A stretch of 64,000 nucleotides of DNA from Roseateles aquatilis (lineage in GTDB: Bacteria; Pseudomonadota; Gammaproteobacteria; Burkholderiales; Burkholderiaceae_C). Where the stretch lies: contig NZ_NIOF01000011.1 of NCBI RefSeq assembly GCF_002205645.1, positions 124,001 through 188,000 of the forward strand, written 5' to 3'. The notes beneath the pieces are model-generated. The model saw only the letters and a program-made list of their open reading frames with translations. It was not told the DNA's origin and made no database searches. The translations under genes and the position numbers were made by a program. Below are positions 8,741 through 18,134 of this stretch, piece by piece (the stretch's first letter is position 1; every line of letters begins with the position of its first letter).

Positions 8741-9640
8741 TCAGCCGAGGCTTTCCAGGTTGGAGCGGGCCGCGTCCCGCAGGTAGTTGACCAGCCGCCG
8801 CGCCGCCTGCGCCAGCGGCGCGCTGGCGGAGGTCAGCAGGTAGAGCTGGATGGTCATCGCCGGTTCCAGCGGGCGGACCTTGACGCGGCTGCGGTCCGCC
8901 GACGCGGCGGTGAAGGGATCGACGACGGTCATGCCGACGCCGGCCTCGACCAGCGCGCGGGCGAGCTGGTAGGTCTGCACGGTGATGCGGCTGTCCAGGT
9001 GGCGGCCCTCGGCCTCGCTGGCGTTGTGCAGCATGTGGCCGATGGGGTCGTCCTCGGCCATCGCGATCAGCTCGGACTGGATCTCCTGCAGCGGCAGCGG
9101 GCCGGTGCCTTGCGCCTCGGCGCTGTGCAGCGGGCACAGCGCCATCAGCGTGCCGGTGGCCAGCACCTCGGCCTTGATGCCGGGATGGCGCGGGTCGTGC
9201 AGGCTGAGCGCGAGGTCGGCCTCGCCGAGCAGCAGCGCCGAGACGATCTCGCGGGTGTGGTTGGTGCTGAGCTGGCAATGGCTGCGCGGGAAGGCCTGCG
9301 CCCAGTGCGTCATCGCGGCGGGAATCACCGCCGCGCCGAGCGTGGGCGTGGCCATCAGGCGCAGGGATTCGGACTCGCCGCTGCGCAGGTTGGCCGCCAG
9401 CCGGCGGATCGCGACCAGGTCGCGGTTGAGCTTGTCGATCTCGATGAACAGCCGCTGCGCCTCCGGCGTCGGATAGAGCTTGCCGCGAACGCGGTCGAAC
9501 AGCGGCATGCCGAGCTGGAGCTCGCAGTGCTGCAACACCTTCGTCACGGCCGGCTGCGAGATGTGCAGCAACTGCGCCGCGCCGCTGATCGTGCCGGCCT
9601 GCATGATGGCGTGGAAGACTTCGATGTGCCGAAGTCTCAT
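8741..9640 (-). CDS. LysR-family transcriptional regulator
   Basis: This 299-residue regulator has the N-terminal LysR winged HTH (about residues 1-60: MRLRHIEVFHAIMQAGTISG, then AAQLLHISQPAVTKVLQHCE). A substrate-binding domain follows, including ATPTLGAAVIP and ALSLHDPRHPG segments. It lies within the minus-strand muropeptide cluster, between the peptide-binding protein and the dipeptidase genes, and is codirectional rather than divergent. A plausible role is control of the adjacent dipeptidase/LD-carboxypeptidase genes or the whole Dpp cluster in response to a peptide or amino-acid ligand. This is inferred from position. Start ATG at 9640; length is typical for the family. Confidence 0.92.
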   Translation of the reverse strand: MRLRHIEVFHAIMQAGTISGAAQLLHISQPAVTKVLQHCELQLGMPLFDRVRGKLYPTPEAQRLFIEIDKLNRDLVAIRRLAANLRSGESESLRLMATPTLGAAVIPAAMTHWAQAFPRSHCQLSTNHTREIVSALLLGEADLALSLHDPRHPGIKAEVLATGTLMALCPLHSAEAQGTGPLPLQEIQSELIAMAEDDPIGHMLHNASEAEGRHLDSRITVQTYQLARALVEAGVGMTVVDPFTAASADRSRVKVRPLEPAMTIQLYLLTSASAPLAQAARRLVNYLRDAARSNLESLG

Positions 9641-9766
9641 GTCGCGCCCCCGGTCGACAGCGACGGCTGGACTGCGGACGGGGCCCTCGGCGGAATCCTC
9701 GGCAGGATTCGGCGCGGCGGGAGGTGGTCGGGCGCTCGGACCGGCGCGCTCGCGGCGTGGACAGGC

Positions 9767-11389
9767 TTATTCACGATAGACGTTCTCGAAGACCACCCCG
9801 CCGTTCGGTTGCATCTTGAACCCGTGCAGGTCCTTGCTGGTCGGGATGTAGACCGTCGAGTGTGCCATCGTGATCCAGGGACGCTCCCGCTTGAAGATCT
9901 CCTGGGCCTTTTCATAGAGCGCGATGCGCCGGGCCGGGTCGGGCGTGGCGCGGGCGGCGTCGATGAGGTGCTCGAACTCCTGGTTGCAGAACTTGACGCC
10001 GGTCTTGTTGGTCGCGCAGCTGAGGTTGGGGGTGAGGAAGTCGTCGGCGTCGCCGCTCTCGCCGGCCCAGCCGCTCATGTAGACGGAGTGCTCGCCGGCG
10101 TTGGCACGCTTGAGGTACTCGCCCCATTCGTAGGTGCGGATCTGCGCGCGCACGCCGATGCGGGCCCAGTCCTGCTGGATCAGCTGAGCCATCAACTGGC
10201 CGTTCGGATTGGTCGGCCGCGTGACCGGCAGCGCCCAGAGGTCCAGGTCCAGGCCGTTGGGGAAGCCGGCCTGCTTCAGCAACTCCCGGGCGCGGTCCGG
10301 GTTGTATTCGTTCTTGAGCGTGCGGTTGTAGCCCGGGATGGCTGGCGGGAACGGGTTCACGGCCTGCATCGCGTCGCCGCGCGGGAACAGCGCGCGGAAG
10401 ATCGCGTCGCGGTCGATGGCGATGTCCAGCGCCTCGCGCACCAGGTGGTTGTCGGTCGGCGGCTTGCGCAGGTTGAACGACAGGTAGGAGATGTTGAGCG
10501 CCTGGATCTTCTCGAGCCGGATGCGTTCGGGATGGCGGTCCAGCGCGGCGACGTCGATGTCGCGCAGCGGGGAGGTGATCTGGCACTCGCCGGCCAGCAG
10601 CTTCTGCACGCGCACCGGGGCTTCGCGGCTGATGGTGAAGATCAGCTTGCGGGTCTTCTGCGGCTCGCCCCAGTAGTCGGGGTTGGCGTCCATGCGGACG
10701 ACGTCGTCCTTGGCATAGCTGCGGAAGAGGTAGGGCCCGGTGCCGATCGGCAGCCGGTTGATCTGCGGGGCCTTGCCCTCGCGCAGGAGCTGGGCGCCGT
10801 ACTCCGCCGACTGGATGCCGGCGAAGGCCATCGCGAACCAGGTGACGAAGGTGACGTTGGGCCGCGCCAGCGTGAAGCGGACGGTGCGGTCGTCGAGCTT
10901 CTCCATCTTCGTGATCGCCTGGGCCAGGCCCAGGTTCTGCGGATAGACGAAGTTGGCCGGGAAGGCCTTGTTGAACGGCGTGTTCCGGTCGAGGAAGCGG
11001 CCGAAGGTGAACAGCACGTCGTCGGCGTTGAGCGGGCGCGTCGGCGTGAACCAGGGGCGGGTGTGGAAGCGGACGTTCTCGCGCAGCGTGAAGGTGAACT
11101 CGCGGGCGTCGGGGCTGATGGTCCAGGAGGTCGCCAGCGCCGGCTGGATCGCGGTGCCGCCGCGCTCGAAGCGCACCAGCCCCTGGAACATCTGGTTGTT
11201 GACGTTGTTGGTCGAGGCCGAATCCCATAACCCCGGATCGAAGCCCTCCGGGCTGGCGTCCGTGCAATAGATCAGCGGCTTGGGCGCGACGGCGCCGGCC
11301 GCGCAGGCGGCGGGATTCGCGACGGCAAGCAGGGTGGCCAGCAGGACAGGGAGAACAGGGCGCATCGGGGAGGGGGAGTGCCGACGCAT
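9767..11389 (-). CDS. Peptide ABC transporter substrate-binding protein (DppA/OppA family, SBP_bac_5)
   Basis: This periplasmic peptide-binding protein of about 540 residues delivers ligand to a DppBC-type permease. A signal peptide ends near PAACAAG, and mature family motifs follow: YCTDASPEGFDPGLWDS, VRFHTRPWF, NADDVLFTFGRFLD, GTGPYLFRSY, NPDYWG, REALDIAIDRDAI and YNPDRARELLKQAG. The closest general type is the DppA dipeptide/haem/muropeptide-binding group. The start is uncertain: ATG 11389 keeps an Arg-rich n-region, ATG 11365 is possible, and neither has a strong ribosome site. The gene is separated from the dppBCDF genes by the StbDE-type toxin-antitoxin pair but lies on the same strand. 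It is most likely the cognate binding protein for tripeptides or murein peptides, as with E. coli MppA. Confidence 0.92.
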   Translation of the reverse strand: MRRHSPSPMRPVLPVLLATLLAVANPAACAAGAVAPKPLIYCTDASPEGFDPGLWDSASTNNVNNQMFQGLVRFERGGTAIQPALATSWTISPDAREFTFTLRENVRFHTRPWFTPTRPLNADDVLFTFGRFLDRNTPFNKAFPANFVYPQNLGLAQAITKMEKLDDRTVRFTLARPNVTFVTWFAMAFAGIQSAEYGAQLLREGKAPQINRLPIGTGPYLFRSYAKDDVVRMDANPDYWGEPQKTRKLIFTISREAPVRVQKLLAGECQITSPLRDIDVAALDRHPERIRLEKIQALNISYLSFNLRKPPTDNHLVREALDIAIDRDAIFRALFPRGDAMQAVNPFPPAIPGYNRTLKNEYNPDRARELLKQAGFPNGLDLDLWALPVTRPTNPNGQLMAQLIQQDWARIGVRAQIRTYEWGEYLKRANAGEHSVYMSGWAGESGDADDFLTPNLSCATNKTGVKFCNQEFEHLIDAARATPDPARRIALYEKAQEIFKRERPWITMAHSTVYIPTSKDLHGFKMQPNGGVVFENVYRE

Positions 11390-11449
11390 TGTCGAAACGC
11401 AGGAACGCCGGTCACAACTGAAATGGGCGGGTTGGACCATAACACCGGG

Positions 11450-11821
11450 TTATGCGGAAGCGGACTTCAACGCCAACCCGTTGCCTGCGGCCTTGGCCTG
11501 CTTGAGTCGAACCAGGGTGATCCGGTAGGCCAATGCGCCTTCACGCTTTCCGACGCAGAACACGATGACGACAAGCACGCCGTCGTCGACGCGGTAGGTG
11601 AGTCGAATGCCGTGGCGCAGCAGCTTGATCTTGTAGAGGCCCGCCAGTTCGTCCTTCAACGCTGATCCAGGCGCATGAGGGTGCACAAGACGCTTGATCA
11701 GCAAGGATTTGAGCGCCTTGCGTATCGAGCCATCGAGTGCTCGCCATTCGTCCCAGGCCTGGGGCAGGAAGAGCAGGCCGTAGGGGCCACGCTGAGAGGG
11801 TGTTGATTCAGAGGTCGTCAA
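11450..11821 (-). CDS. RelE/StbE-family toxin (mRNA interferase)
   Basis: This 123-residue toxin belongs to the RelE/ParE superfamily, closest in pattern to StbE. Visible motifs are YGLLFLPQAWDEWRALD, the LKDELAGLYKIKLLRHGIRLTY core and VVIVFCVGKRE. RelE toxins bind the ribosomal A site and cleave mRNA. The conserved basic residues (Lys and Arg in KIKLLRHGIR and KRE) are intact, so the protein is probably functional. It has an N-terminal extension of about 12 residues and a C-terminal tail of about 20 compared with the 90-100-residue norm. Its start overlaps the antitoxin 3' end by 14 bases. The pair sits inside the peptide transporter cluster, between the ATPase and binding-protein genes. 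Confidence 0.88.
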   Translation of the reverse strand: MTTSESTPSQRGPYGLLFLPQAWDEWRALDGSIRKALKSLLIKRLVHPHAPGSALKDELAGLYKIKLLRHGIRLTYRVDDGVLVVIVFCVGKREGALAYRITLVRLKQAKAAGNGLALKSASA

Positions 11822-12059
11822 GATCGACCTCGATCAGCGTGGATTTCTCGGCGAGGCGCTCGATGGTCTTCTTGTAGACGTCCTGATCTGCGAGGTCGTC
11901 CATGATCGCTTCGAACAGGAGCGGGTCCATCACGTAGAAGGCAGGCTTGCCGCCGCGGAGCACTGCGATCGGCCGATGATTCGCCGCTTCCAGGACAGCG
12001 TTCGTCTGTCTCTTGAACTCCGAGAGGCTGACGGTCAGTTCGTGGTCTTTGGCTTCCAT
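11808..12059 (-). CDS. StbD-type (Phd/YefM superfamily) antitoxin
   Basis: This 83-residue antitoxin matches the usual StbD length. The N-terminal Phd/YefM fold is visible: LTVSLSEFKRQTNAVLEAAN, then the hairpin RPIAVLRGGKPAFYVMDP. An acidic, flexible toxin-binding tail ends EVDLDDL. The ATG at 12059 follows AAGGAG and is preferred over in-frame starts up to 12179, which would add an unrelated Pro/Ser-rich leader. It precedes the toxin on the minus strand with overlapping reading frames. Such pairs autoregulate by binding palindromes upstream of the antitoxin. I did not find a clear palindrome between 12060 and 12150. Confidence 0.88.
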   Translation of the reverse strand: MEAKDHELTVSLSEFKRQTNAVLEAANHRPIAVLRGGKPAFYVMDPLLFEAIMDDLADQDVYKKTIERLAEKSTLIEVDLDDL

Positions 12060-12328
12060 ATCGGCTCCTTGAGGCGAGTCGACCATTGTTGGCGCGCCCG
12101 AAGGCGAAGGGAAGAAGCGGCCCTTCGCAGGCGCGAGGGACTCGGGCAGGCGGTGTGACATGGAGAAGGCTCCCAACAAAGAAGGGCAGCAATTTCACGT
12201 CGACCGCGCATCACTCGCAATGGCTTCGACCAGTCGAAATGATGAAGGGGGAAGTCAGTGCGGGCTGTCGCCTTTCAGGCGAGCATGGGAGGTTTGTCTC
12301 GACAGGCCCGGCCTGTTGAGCGCTGCGA

Positions 12329-13309
12329 TCAGATCACGTCACACGCCACCATCCGCCCCTCCATCTCCCGCAGCGCCGGCCGCACCTCCGCGCATCGCGC
12401 GATCGCCATCGGACAACGCTGATGGAACGCGCAACCGCCGGGCGGCTTGAGCGGGCTGGGCAATTCGCCGTGGATGCGGATGCGTTCGCGGCGATCGGCC
12501 GGACGCAGGGCCGGCGTGGCGCTGATCAGCGCCTGGGTATACGGATGCAGTGGCTGCGCGAAGACACGGCGCTTGTCGCCCTGCTCGACCACGCGGCCCA
12601 GGTACATCACCATCACTTCGTCCGCCACGTGCTCCACCACAGCCAGGTTGTGGGAGATGAACACGTAGCCGGTGCCGAACTCCTCCTGCAGGTCCATGAA
12701 CAGGTTCAGGATCTGCGCCTGGATCGACAGGTCCAGCGCCGAGGTCGGCTCATCGGCGACGACGATGCCCGGCTGCAGCACCATCGCCCGCGCGATCGCG
12801 ATGCGCTGGCGCTGGCCGCCGGAGAACATGTGCGGGTAGCGCTGCAGGTGCTCCTGGCGCAGGCCGACCTTCGCGGCCAGCGCCTCGACGCGCGCCTGGC
12901 GCTCGGCACGGGACAGCGTCGTGTTGATCACCAGCGGCTCCGCCAGCGTCGCGGCGATGGTCTTGCGCGGGTTCAGCGCGGCGTACGGGTTCTGGAAGAC
13001 CATCTGCACGTCGCGTCGCAGGTCCTTGCGCGCCCGCATGTCGGCGCCGTCGCGGCCCTTGATCAACAGGTGGCCGGACGTGGGGGGCTCGATCAGCGTC
13101 AGCGCGCGCGCGAGCGTGGACTTGCCGCAGCCGGACTCGCCCACCACCGCCAGCGTCCGGCCCGCCCGCAGCTCGAAGCTGACACCGTCGAGCGCGCGCA
13201 CCGTGGCCTTGGGCGCGAACCAGCCGCGGCTGACGCTGTAGTGACGCGCCAGATCGCGCGCCTGCAGCAGCGGCGCGTCGGCCGGTCGGGTGTCCTGCGC
13301 GGCGCTCAT
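12329..13309 (-). CDS. Dipeptide/oligopeptide ABC transporter ATP-binding protein (DppF type)
   Basis: This 326-residue ATPase of a peptide importer shows Walker [11 protein letters not shown]-loop [15 protein letters not shown] signature FSGGQRQR, Walker [14 protein letters not shown] and switch histidine FISHNL. The oligopeptide-type C-terminal domain ends with a four-cysteine-like segment, [10 protein letters not shown]...ARCAE...VACDV, as in OppF/DppF where it may bind an iron-sulphur cluster. Its ATG overlaps the stop of the upstream DppD gene (ATGA at 13306-13309). It is the last transporter gene before the toxin-antitoxin pair. Confidence 0.94.
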   Translation of the reverse strand: MSAAQDTRPADAPLLQARDLARHYSVSRGWFAPKATVRALDGVSFELRAGRTLAVVGESGCGKSTLARALTLIEPPTSGHLLIKGRDGADMRARKDLRRDVQMVFQNPYAALNPRKTIAATLAEPLVINTTLSRAERQARVEALAAKVGLRQEHLQRYPHMFSGGQRQRIAIARAMVLQPGIVVADEPTSALDLSIQAQILNLFMDLQEEFGTGYVFISHNLAVVEHVADEVMVMYLGRVVEQGDKRRVFAQPLHPYTQALISATPALRPADRRERIRIHGELPSPLKPPGGCAFHQRCPMAIARCAEVRPALREMEGRMVACDVI

Positions 13310-14250
13310 GCGGCCGTCTCCTCGGTCAGCGGGTAGAAGCAGCGCATGCCGTCCACGACCGCCGGCCGCTCGGCCTGGCAACGCGGCTGCGCGCGTGGGC
13401 AGCGCGGCGAGAACAGGCAGCCCGCCGGCCGGTCCAGCGCGCCGGGCACGATGCCGGGCAGTGCCTGCAGCCGGCGCGCGCCGCGGTTGTGCTCGGGGAT
13501 CGCGGCCATCAGCGCGGCGGTGTACGGATGCCGCGGCGCGGCGAAGACCTCGGGCAGCGGGCCTGTCTCCACCACCTGGCCGGCGTACATGACGGCGACG
13601 CGCTGCGCCATCTCCGCCACCACCGCCAGGTCGTGCGTGATCATCACCAGCGCCATGCCCTGCTCGCGCTGCAGGCGCAGCAGCAGGTCCATGATCTGGG
13701 CCTGGATCGTGACGTCCAGCGCCGTCGTCGGCTCGTCGGCGATCAGCAGCCTGGGGCCGCACGCGATCGCCAGCGCGATCATCACGCGCTGGTTCATGCC
13801 GCCGGAGAGCTCGTGCGGATACGCCTTCAGGCGGCTCGCCGGGTCGGGGATCTCGACCTGCTCCAGCAGTTCGAGCGCGCGTCGGCGCGCCGCGTCGCCG
13901 CGCAGGCCGAGGTGGGCGCGCAGCACTTCCTCGATCTGGTGGCCGACGGTGTAGCTGGGATTGAGGCTGGCCAGCGCGTCCTGGAACACCATCGCGATGT
14001 CCCGCCCGATCAGGCGCCGGCGCGACGCCGCGGGCATCGTCAACAGGTCCTGGCCCTGGAAGCGCAGCGCGGATGCGGTGACCTGCCCGGGCGGGTCGAT
14101 CAGGCCCATCAGCGCCATCATGCTGACCGACTTGCCGGAGCCCGACTCGCCGACGATGCCCAGCACCTCGCCGGGCGCGACGCGCAGGTCGACGCCGTCG
14201 ACCGCCGTGAACGCGCCGAAGCGCACGCGCAAGTCCTGGATCTCCAGCAT
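13306..14250 (-). CDS. Dipeptide/oligopeptide ABC transporter ATP-binding protein (DppD type)
   Basis: This 314-residue ATPase is the partner of the DppF-type subunit. Walker A is [10 protein letters not shown]-loop [13 protein letters not shown], signature LSGGMNQR (DppD-like, with Met for the usual Gln), Walker [13 protein letters not shown] and switch [15 protein letters not shown]. The C-terminal Cys-containing motif is [15 protein letters not shown]. The ATG at 14250 shares its last base with the upstream dppC stop, so the genes are translationally coupled. ATPase pairs of this type energise import of di- and tripeptides, and some also import murein peptides or haem. Confidence 0.94.
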   Translation of the reverse strand: MLEIQDLRVRFGAFTAVDGVDLRVAPGEVLGIVGESGSGKSVSMMALMGLIDPPGQVTASALRFQGQDLLTMPAASRRRLIGRDIAMVFQDALASLNPSYTVGHQIEEVLRAHLGLRGDAARRRALELLEQVEIPDPASRLKAYPHELSGGMNQRVMIALAIACGPRLLIADEPTTALDVTIQAQIMDLLLRLQREQGMALVMITHDLAVVAEMAQRVAVMYAGQVVETGPLPEVFAAPRHPYTAALMAAIPEHNRGARRLQALPGIVPGALDRPAGCLFSPRCPRAQPRCQAERPAVVDGMRCFYPLTEETAA

Positions 14251-15164
14251 CACGAGACCCTCTTCAGGCGCGGATCGAGCGCGTCGCGCAGGCCGTCGCC
14301 CATCAGGTTGACGCTCAGCACCGACAGCAGGATCGCCAGGCCCGGCAGCGTCACCACCCAGGGCGCGCGCACGATGTAGTCGCGCGCCGACGAGAGCATC
14401 GTGCCCCACTCCGCCATCGGCGCCTGCACGCCCAGGCCGAGGAAGCCCAGGCCGGCGGCCTCCAGGATCGCGGCCGAGAAGCTCAGCGACGCGTTGACGA
14501 TCAGCGGCGCCAGGCAATTGGGCAGCACCGCCGAGAACATCAGCCGCCACGTCGACGCGCCGGCGACGCGGCTGGCCGTGACGTAGTCCTTGCCCAGCTC
14601 CGCCAGCGCGGCGGCGCGGGTCAGCCGGACGTACTCCGGCAGGCTGCCGATGGCGATGGCGATGACGGTGTTCATCAGGCCAGGGCCCAGCACCGTGATG
14701 ACGCAGATCGCCAGCAGCAAGCCGGGCAGCGCCAGCATCACGTCCATCACCCGCATCACCACCGGCGCCAGCAGGCGCTGGTGGAAGGCGGCCAGCAGCC
14801 CCAGCAGCACGCCGGGGATCAGCGACAGCAGCACCGACGCCAGGCCGATGCCCAGCGACACGCGCGCGCCGTGCAGCAGGCGCGACAGCAGGTCGCGGCC
14901 GAGCTCGTCGGTGCCGAGCAGGAAGCGCGCCTGGCCGCCGTCCATCCAGATCGGCGGGGTCAGCATGTCCTGGCGGTATTGATGGATCGGATCGTGCGGC
15001 GCGATCCACGGCGCCAGCACGGCCGACAGCGCCAGCAGCACGAAGACGATCAACGCGACCAGCGCGCCGCGATTGGCGGAGAAGCCGCGCCAGAACTCCG
15101 CCCAGGGACCGGGTGGCGGCGCGGCGGGCATGGGAGGCGTGGCGGAGGCGGGCAGGGCGCTCAT
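14250..15164 (-). CDS. Peptide ABC transporter permease (DppC type)
   Basis: This 304-residue inner-membrane permease has six predicted membrane segments. The N-terminal OppC_N region is [16 protein letters not shown], then the first helix, then [14 protein letters not shown] with [20 protein letters not shown] typical of DppC. The EAA loop contacting the ATPases is present as [31 protein letters not shown]. It overlaps the next gene by one base and follows the DppB-type gene by 31 bases. Confidence 0.94.
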   Translation of the reverse strand: MSALPASATPPMPAAPPPGPWAEFWRGFSANRGALVALIVFVLLALSAVLAPWIAPHDPIHQYRQDMLTPPIWMDGGQARFLLGTDELGRDLLSRLLHGARVSLGIGLASVLLSLIPGVLLGLLAAFHQRLLAPVVMRVMDVMLALPGLLLAICVITVLGPGLMNTVIAIAIGSLPEYVRLTRAAALAELGKDYVTASRVAGASTWRLMFSAVLPNCLAPLIVNASLSFSAAILEAAGLGFLGLGVQAPMAEWGTMLSSARDYIVRAPWVVTLPGLAILLSVLSVNLMGDGLRDALDPRLKRVS

Positions 15165-15195
15165 GTCGTCGGTTCTTTCAGCCGGTGCGGCCGGG

Positions 15196-16206
15196 TCAGC
15201 CCTGCTTGCGGATGCGCGGGTTGACCACGCCGTAGAGCAGGTCCACGAGCAGGTTGACCGCGATGAAGGTGCAGGCGGAGATCAGGATGCCGGCCTGCAC
15301 GACCGGGTAGTCGCGCCGCGCGATCGCGTCGATCAGCCATTTGCCGATGCCGGGCCAGCTGAAGATGGTCTCCGTCAGCACCGCGCCGGCCAGCAGGCTG
15401 CCGACCTTCAGGCCGATCACCGTGATGACGGGGATCAGCGCGTTGCGCAGCCCGTGCACGAGCACGATGCGCGCCGGCGACAGCCCGCGCGCGCGGGCGC
15501 TGCGCATGTAGTCCTCGCGCAGGACTTCCAGCAGGCTGGAGCGCGTCATGCGCGCGATCACCGCCGTCGTGCTGGTGCCCAGCACCAGCGCCGGCAGCAG
15601 CAGATGGCGCAGCGCGGACCACCAGGCGCCGGGCTCGTCGTGCAGCGCCGCGTCGATCAGCATGAAGCCGGTGACGCGCTGCACGTCGTACTCGACCGCG
15701 ATGCGGCCCGCCACCGGCGTCCAGCCCAGCCCGACCGAGAAGAACATGATCAGGATCAGGCCCCACCAGAACACCGGCATCGAGTACCCGACCGTCGCCA
15801 CGCCCATCACGCCCTGGTCCAGCAGCGAGCCGCGCCGCAGCGCCGCGCCGGTGCCCAGCGCCATGCCCAGCACGATCGCCAGCAGCAGCGCGCACAGCGC
15901 CAGCTCGGCGGTGGCGGGGAACAGCGCCAGGAACTCACGCGAGACCGGCTCGTGAGAGACCAGCGACTGGCCGAGGTCGCCGCGCAGCAGGCCGCCGACG
16001 TAGTCCGCGTACTGCCGCCACAGCGGCTGGTCCAGGCCGAGCTCGTGCATCAGCCGCGCGTGGGTGGCGTCGTCCAGGGCGCGCTCGCCCATCATGATCG
16101 CGATCGGATCACCCGGCACCAGCCGGATCAGGCCGAAGGCGACCAGCGTCACGCCGATCAGCGTCGGCAGCAGCGTGGCCAGGCGGCGGAGGAGGAAGTT
16201 CAGCAA
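15196..16206 (-). CDS. Peptide ABC transporter permease (DppB type)
   Basis: This 336-residue partner permease shows the DppB N-terminus LNFLLRRLATLLPTLIGVTLVAF, then RLVPGDPI, the first periplasmic loop with LGLDQPLWRQYADYVGGLLRGDLGQS, and an EAA loop LREDYMRSARARGLSPARIVLVHGLRNALIP. The first codon appears to be TTG at 16206; no strong ribosome site is visible, so the exact start is uncertain by a few residues. It lies 87 bases downstream of the amidase gene, the longest gap in the kinase-amidase-transporter run, which leaves room for a secondary promoter. Confidence 0.93.
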   Translation of the reverse strand: MLNFLLRRLATLLPTLIGVTLVAFGLIRLVPGDPIAIMMGERALDDATHARLMHELGLDQPLWRQYADYVGGLLRGDLGQSLVSHEPVSREFLALFPATAELALCALLLAIVLGMALGTGAALRRGSLLDQGVMGVATVGYSMPVFWWGLILIMFFSVGLGWTPVAGRIAVEYDVQRVTGFMLIDAALHDEPGAWWSALRHLLLPALVLGTSTTAVIARMTRSSLLEVLREDYMRSARARGLSPARIVLVHGLRNALIPVITVIGLKVGSLLAGAVLTETIFSWPGIGKWLIDAIARRDYPVVQAGILISACTFIAVNLLVDLLYGVVNPRIRKQG

Positions 16207-16293
16207 GGCGGGGCGGCGGCGGGGCGTCGGGACAAGGGCGGAGGGAAAGGCGTCGGCAAGGATGGAAGGCGCGGACGATGCCGCGCGGACCCG

Positions 16294-17136
16294 TCAATAG
16301 GCCGAGCGCGGCTGGCTGTCGCCCGGCAGCGGCTTCTTCATGAGCATGCCGCCGGGCGTGGTGACGATCTCCAGCAGCGCGGCGGTCTCGGCGTCCATGT
16401 CGCCGGCGATGTTGGTCGGGCGATAGCGCATCTGGAAGGTGCTGATGACCTCGCGGGTGGCGACGTCCAGCACGCCGGTGCGCGGGGTCTGGTAGCCGAC
16501 CTGGGCCAGGCGCTGCTGGAACCAGTTGACGTCGGGCACTGCGCCGGCCTGGTAGATCGCCTGCTTGATCTGCACCTGCGCGGCGTCCGGCCACGGGATC
16601 AGGCCGGCGTCGGCGAGCTGCTTCCACGGGAACGCCGGACCCGGGTCCTGCTTGCGGCCCGGCGCGATGTCGGCATGGCCGAGGATGCGGTCGGAGCGGA
16701 TGTTGTGGCGCGCGACGATCTCCTTGGTCAGCTGGATGACCTCGTCGATCTGGCGCTGCGGATAGGGCGCGTAGACGCGGCCCATCGGCGTGTCGGTGAA
16801 GCCGGGGTTGACGATCTCGATGCCGATCGAGGCCGAGTTCAGGTTGGTCGCGCCCGCCCAGTAGCTGACGCCGCCGTGCCAGGAGCGGCGGTTCTCGTCC
16901 ACCAGCTGGTAGGTCTGGACGGGGTTCTCGCGCACCAGGTAATGCGCCGAGACCTTGCCGCCGGTGGTCAGCACCTTCATCGACTTGTCGAAGTCCAGCA
17001 CCGTGTAATGGATGACCAGGAACTGCACGCGGCTGTCCTGGTTCTCGGAGACATGCGTGCGGTCGATCTGGCGCAGCGGCGTGCCGCAGGCGGCGAGCAG
17101 CACGGCGGAGGCGAGGGCGAGAAGCTTGGTCTTCAT
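16294..17136 (-). CDS. amiD: N-acetylmuramoyl-L-alanine amidase, lipoprotein (AmiD type)
   Basis: This 280-residue zinc amidase cuts the bond between MurNAc (or anhydro-MurNAc) and L-Ala, separating stem peptides from sugars. A lipobox (LLAAC at residues 13-17) predicts membrane anchoring. The Amidase_2/AmpD domain has VIHYT (first zinc His), the WHGG and IGIEIVNPG strands, and the hallmark GHADIAPGRKQDPGPAF with the second zinc ligands. A C-terminal peptidoglycan-binding domain follows (VNWFQQRLAQVGY to AALLEIV), the same layout as E. coli AmiD. Its ATG overlaps the stop of the sugar kinase gene (ATGA, 17133-17136), and the DppB gene follows. The operon therefore joins release of peptide and sugar with capture of each product. 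Confidence 0.95.
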   Translation of the reverse strand: MKTKLLALASAVLLAACGTPLRQIDRTHVSENQDSRVQFLVIHYTVLDFDKSMKVLTTGGKVSAHYLVRENPVQTYQLVDENRRSWHGGVSYWAGATNLNSASIGIEIVNPGFTDTPMGRVYAPYPQRQIDEVIQLTKEIVARHNIRSDRILGHADIAPGRKQDPGPAFPWKQLADAGLIPWPDAAQVQIKQAIYQAGAVPDVNWFQQRLAQVGYQTPRTGVLDVATREVISTFQMRYRPTNIAGDMDAETAALLEIVTTPGGMLMKKPLPGDSQPRSAY

Positions 17137-18134
17137 GGGGCGTGGACGGCGCGCCTCGCGGCGGCCAGTGCGGTGTCGGGTTGTTGAACGGTGAGGGACA
17201 GGTCTTGCGGCAGCGTGGCGCGCAGGCCCGATTCGATCGCCGGGTGCAATTGCAGCACACGACCGGCCGCGGCGACGGGACGTGGGCCGAGCCGGCGCAC
17301 CAGCGCGAGCGGCAGGCGCGCCAGCTCCCGCCCGGCGCGGTGCAGCAGGGCGAGCGCGTCGCCGTCGTCCTCGTGCGCGGCACGGGCCACGGCCAGCGCC
17401 AGGCGGCCGATCGCGCCGCGGCGCGTGGCGTTGTCGCCGCCGTACATGAAGGCGCGGGTGGTGGGCCAGTCGGCGTCGCCGAGCTCGTCGAAGAGGTGGC
17501 GCGCCAGCGTCGAATCGGTCCAGGCGCCGGGCTGCTCGTCCTCGCGGCGCCAGACCAGCGCCAGCGCCTCGCGCGCGATCCACTGGCCGCCGCCCTCGTC
17601 GCCCAGCAGCGGTCCGCGTCCGCCGGCGCGGTGCAGCGTGCCGGCCGTGTCGACGAACGCCGCGATCGCGCCGGTGCCGGCGTAGACCAGGTAGCCCTCG
17701 CCGGGTTGGAACAGCGCATGCCAGGCCTGCGCGATGTCGCTGTCGCAATGGATCTGGGCAGGCGCCAGGCCGAGCTGCTGCGCCAGCAGCGCGCGCAGCT
17801 GGCGGCCGGCGGGGCCGTCGGGTTCGCCCAGGCCGGTGACGCCGGCCTGCAGGCCGCGCAGCGCGCCCGGCGCCGCATGCGCCAGCACGGCGGCGGCGAG
17901 CGACTGCAGCGTCTGCGCCAGCACCACGCGGCCGGCGCTGCTGTCCAGCAGCAGCGCGCTGAAGCCGCCGACCTCGCCGCGGGCGACGGTCTGGCCGGCT
18001 GGGTCGGCCAGGGCCCAGCGTGTCTGCGTGCCGCCGGCATCCAGCCCCAGTCCCAGCGTCTGCGCGCCGGCGCGCGGCGCGGCCTCCGGCCTGGCGGGCA
18101 CGGTCGGGGCGGGGGCGGTGGGCGTGAGGCTCAT
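17133..18134 (-). CDS. BadF/BadG-type ATPase, amino-sugar kinase (GlcNAc/MurNAc kinase candidate)
   Basis: This protein of about 333 residues belongs to the ASKHA BadF/BadG/BcrA/BcrD family, which includes N-acetylglucosamine kinases and the MurNAc/GlcNAc kinase MurK. Phosphate-1 motif: LGLDAGGTQTRWAL. Phosphate-2/connect region: YLVYAGTGAIAAFVD. The segment GGRGPLLGDEGGGQWIAREAL is the classical GlcNAc-kinase signature (GWGxxLGDEGS-like). The start is taken at ATG 18134; the frame is open to 18170. It overlaps amiD by four bases and heads the operon. With MurQ encoded at 26867-27760, phosphorylation of MurNAc to MurNAc-6-phosphate is the attractive role. GlcNAc kinase activity is equally consistent with the sequence. 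Confidence 0.88.
   Translation of the reverse strand: MSLTPTAPAPTVPARPEAAPRAGAQTLGLGLDAGGTQTRWALADPAGQTVARGEVGGFSALLLDSSAGRVVLAQTLQSLAAAVLAHAAPGALRGLQAGVTGLGEPDGPAGRQLRALLAQQLGLAPAQIHCDSDIAQAWHALFQPGEGYLVYAGTGAIAAFVDTAGTLHRAGGRGPLLGDEGGGQWIAREALALVWRREDEQPGAWTDSTLARHLFDELGDADWPTTRAFMYGGDNATRRGAIGRLALAVARAAHEDDGDALALLHRAGRELARLPLALVRRLGPRPVAAAGRVLQLHPAIESGLRATLPQDLSLTVQQPDTALAAARRAVHAP

Noticed and set aside
8738-11230. 830-codon plus-strand open frame across the LysR and binding-protein genes
   Set aside because: It spans two convincing minus-strand genes and the gap between them. Its composition is that of antisense translation.
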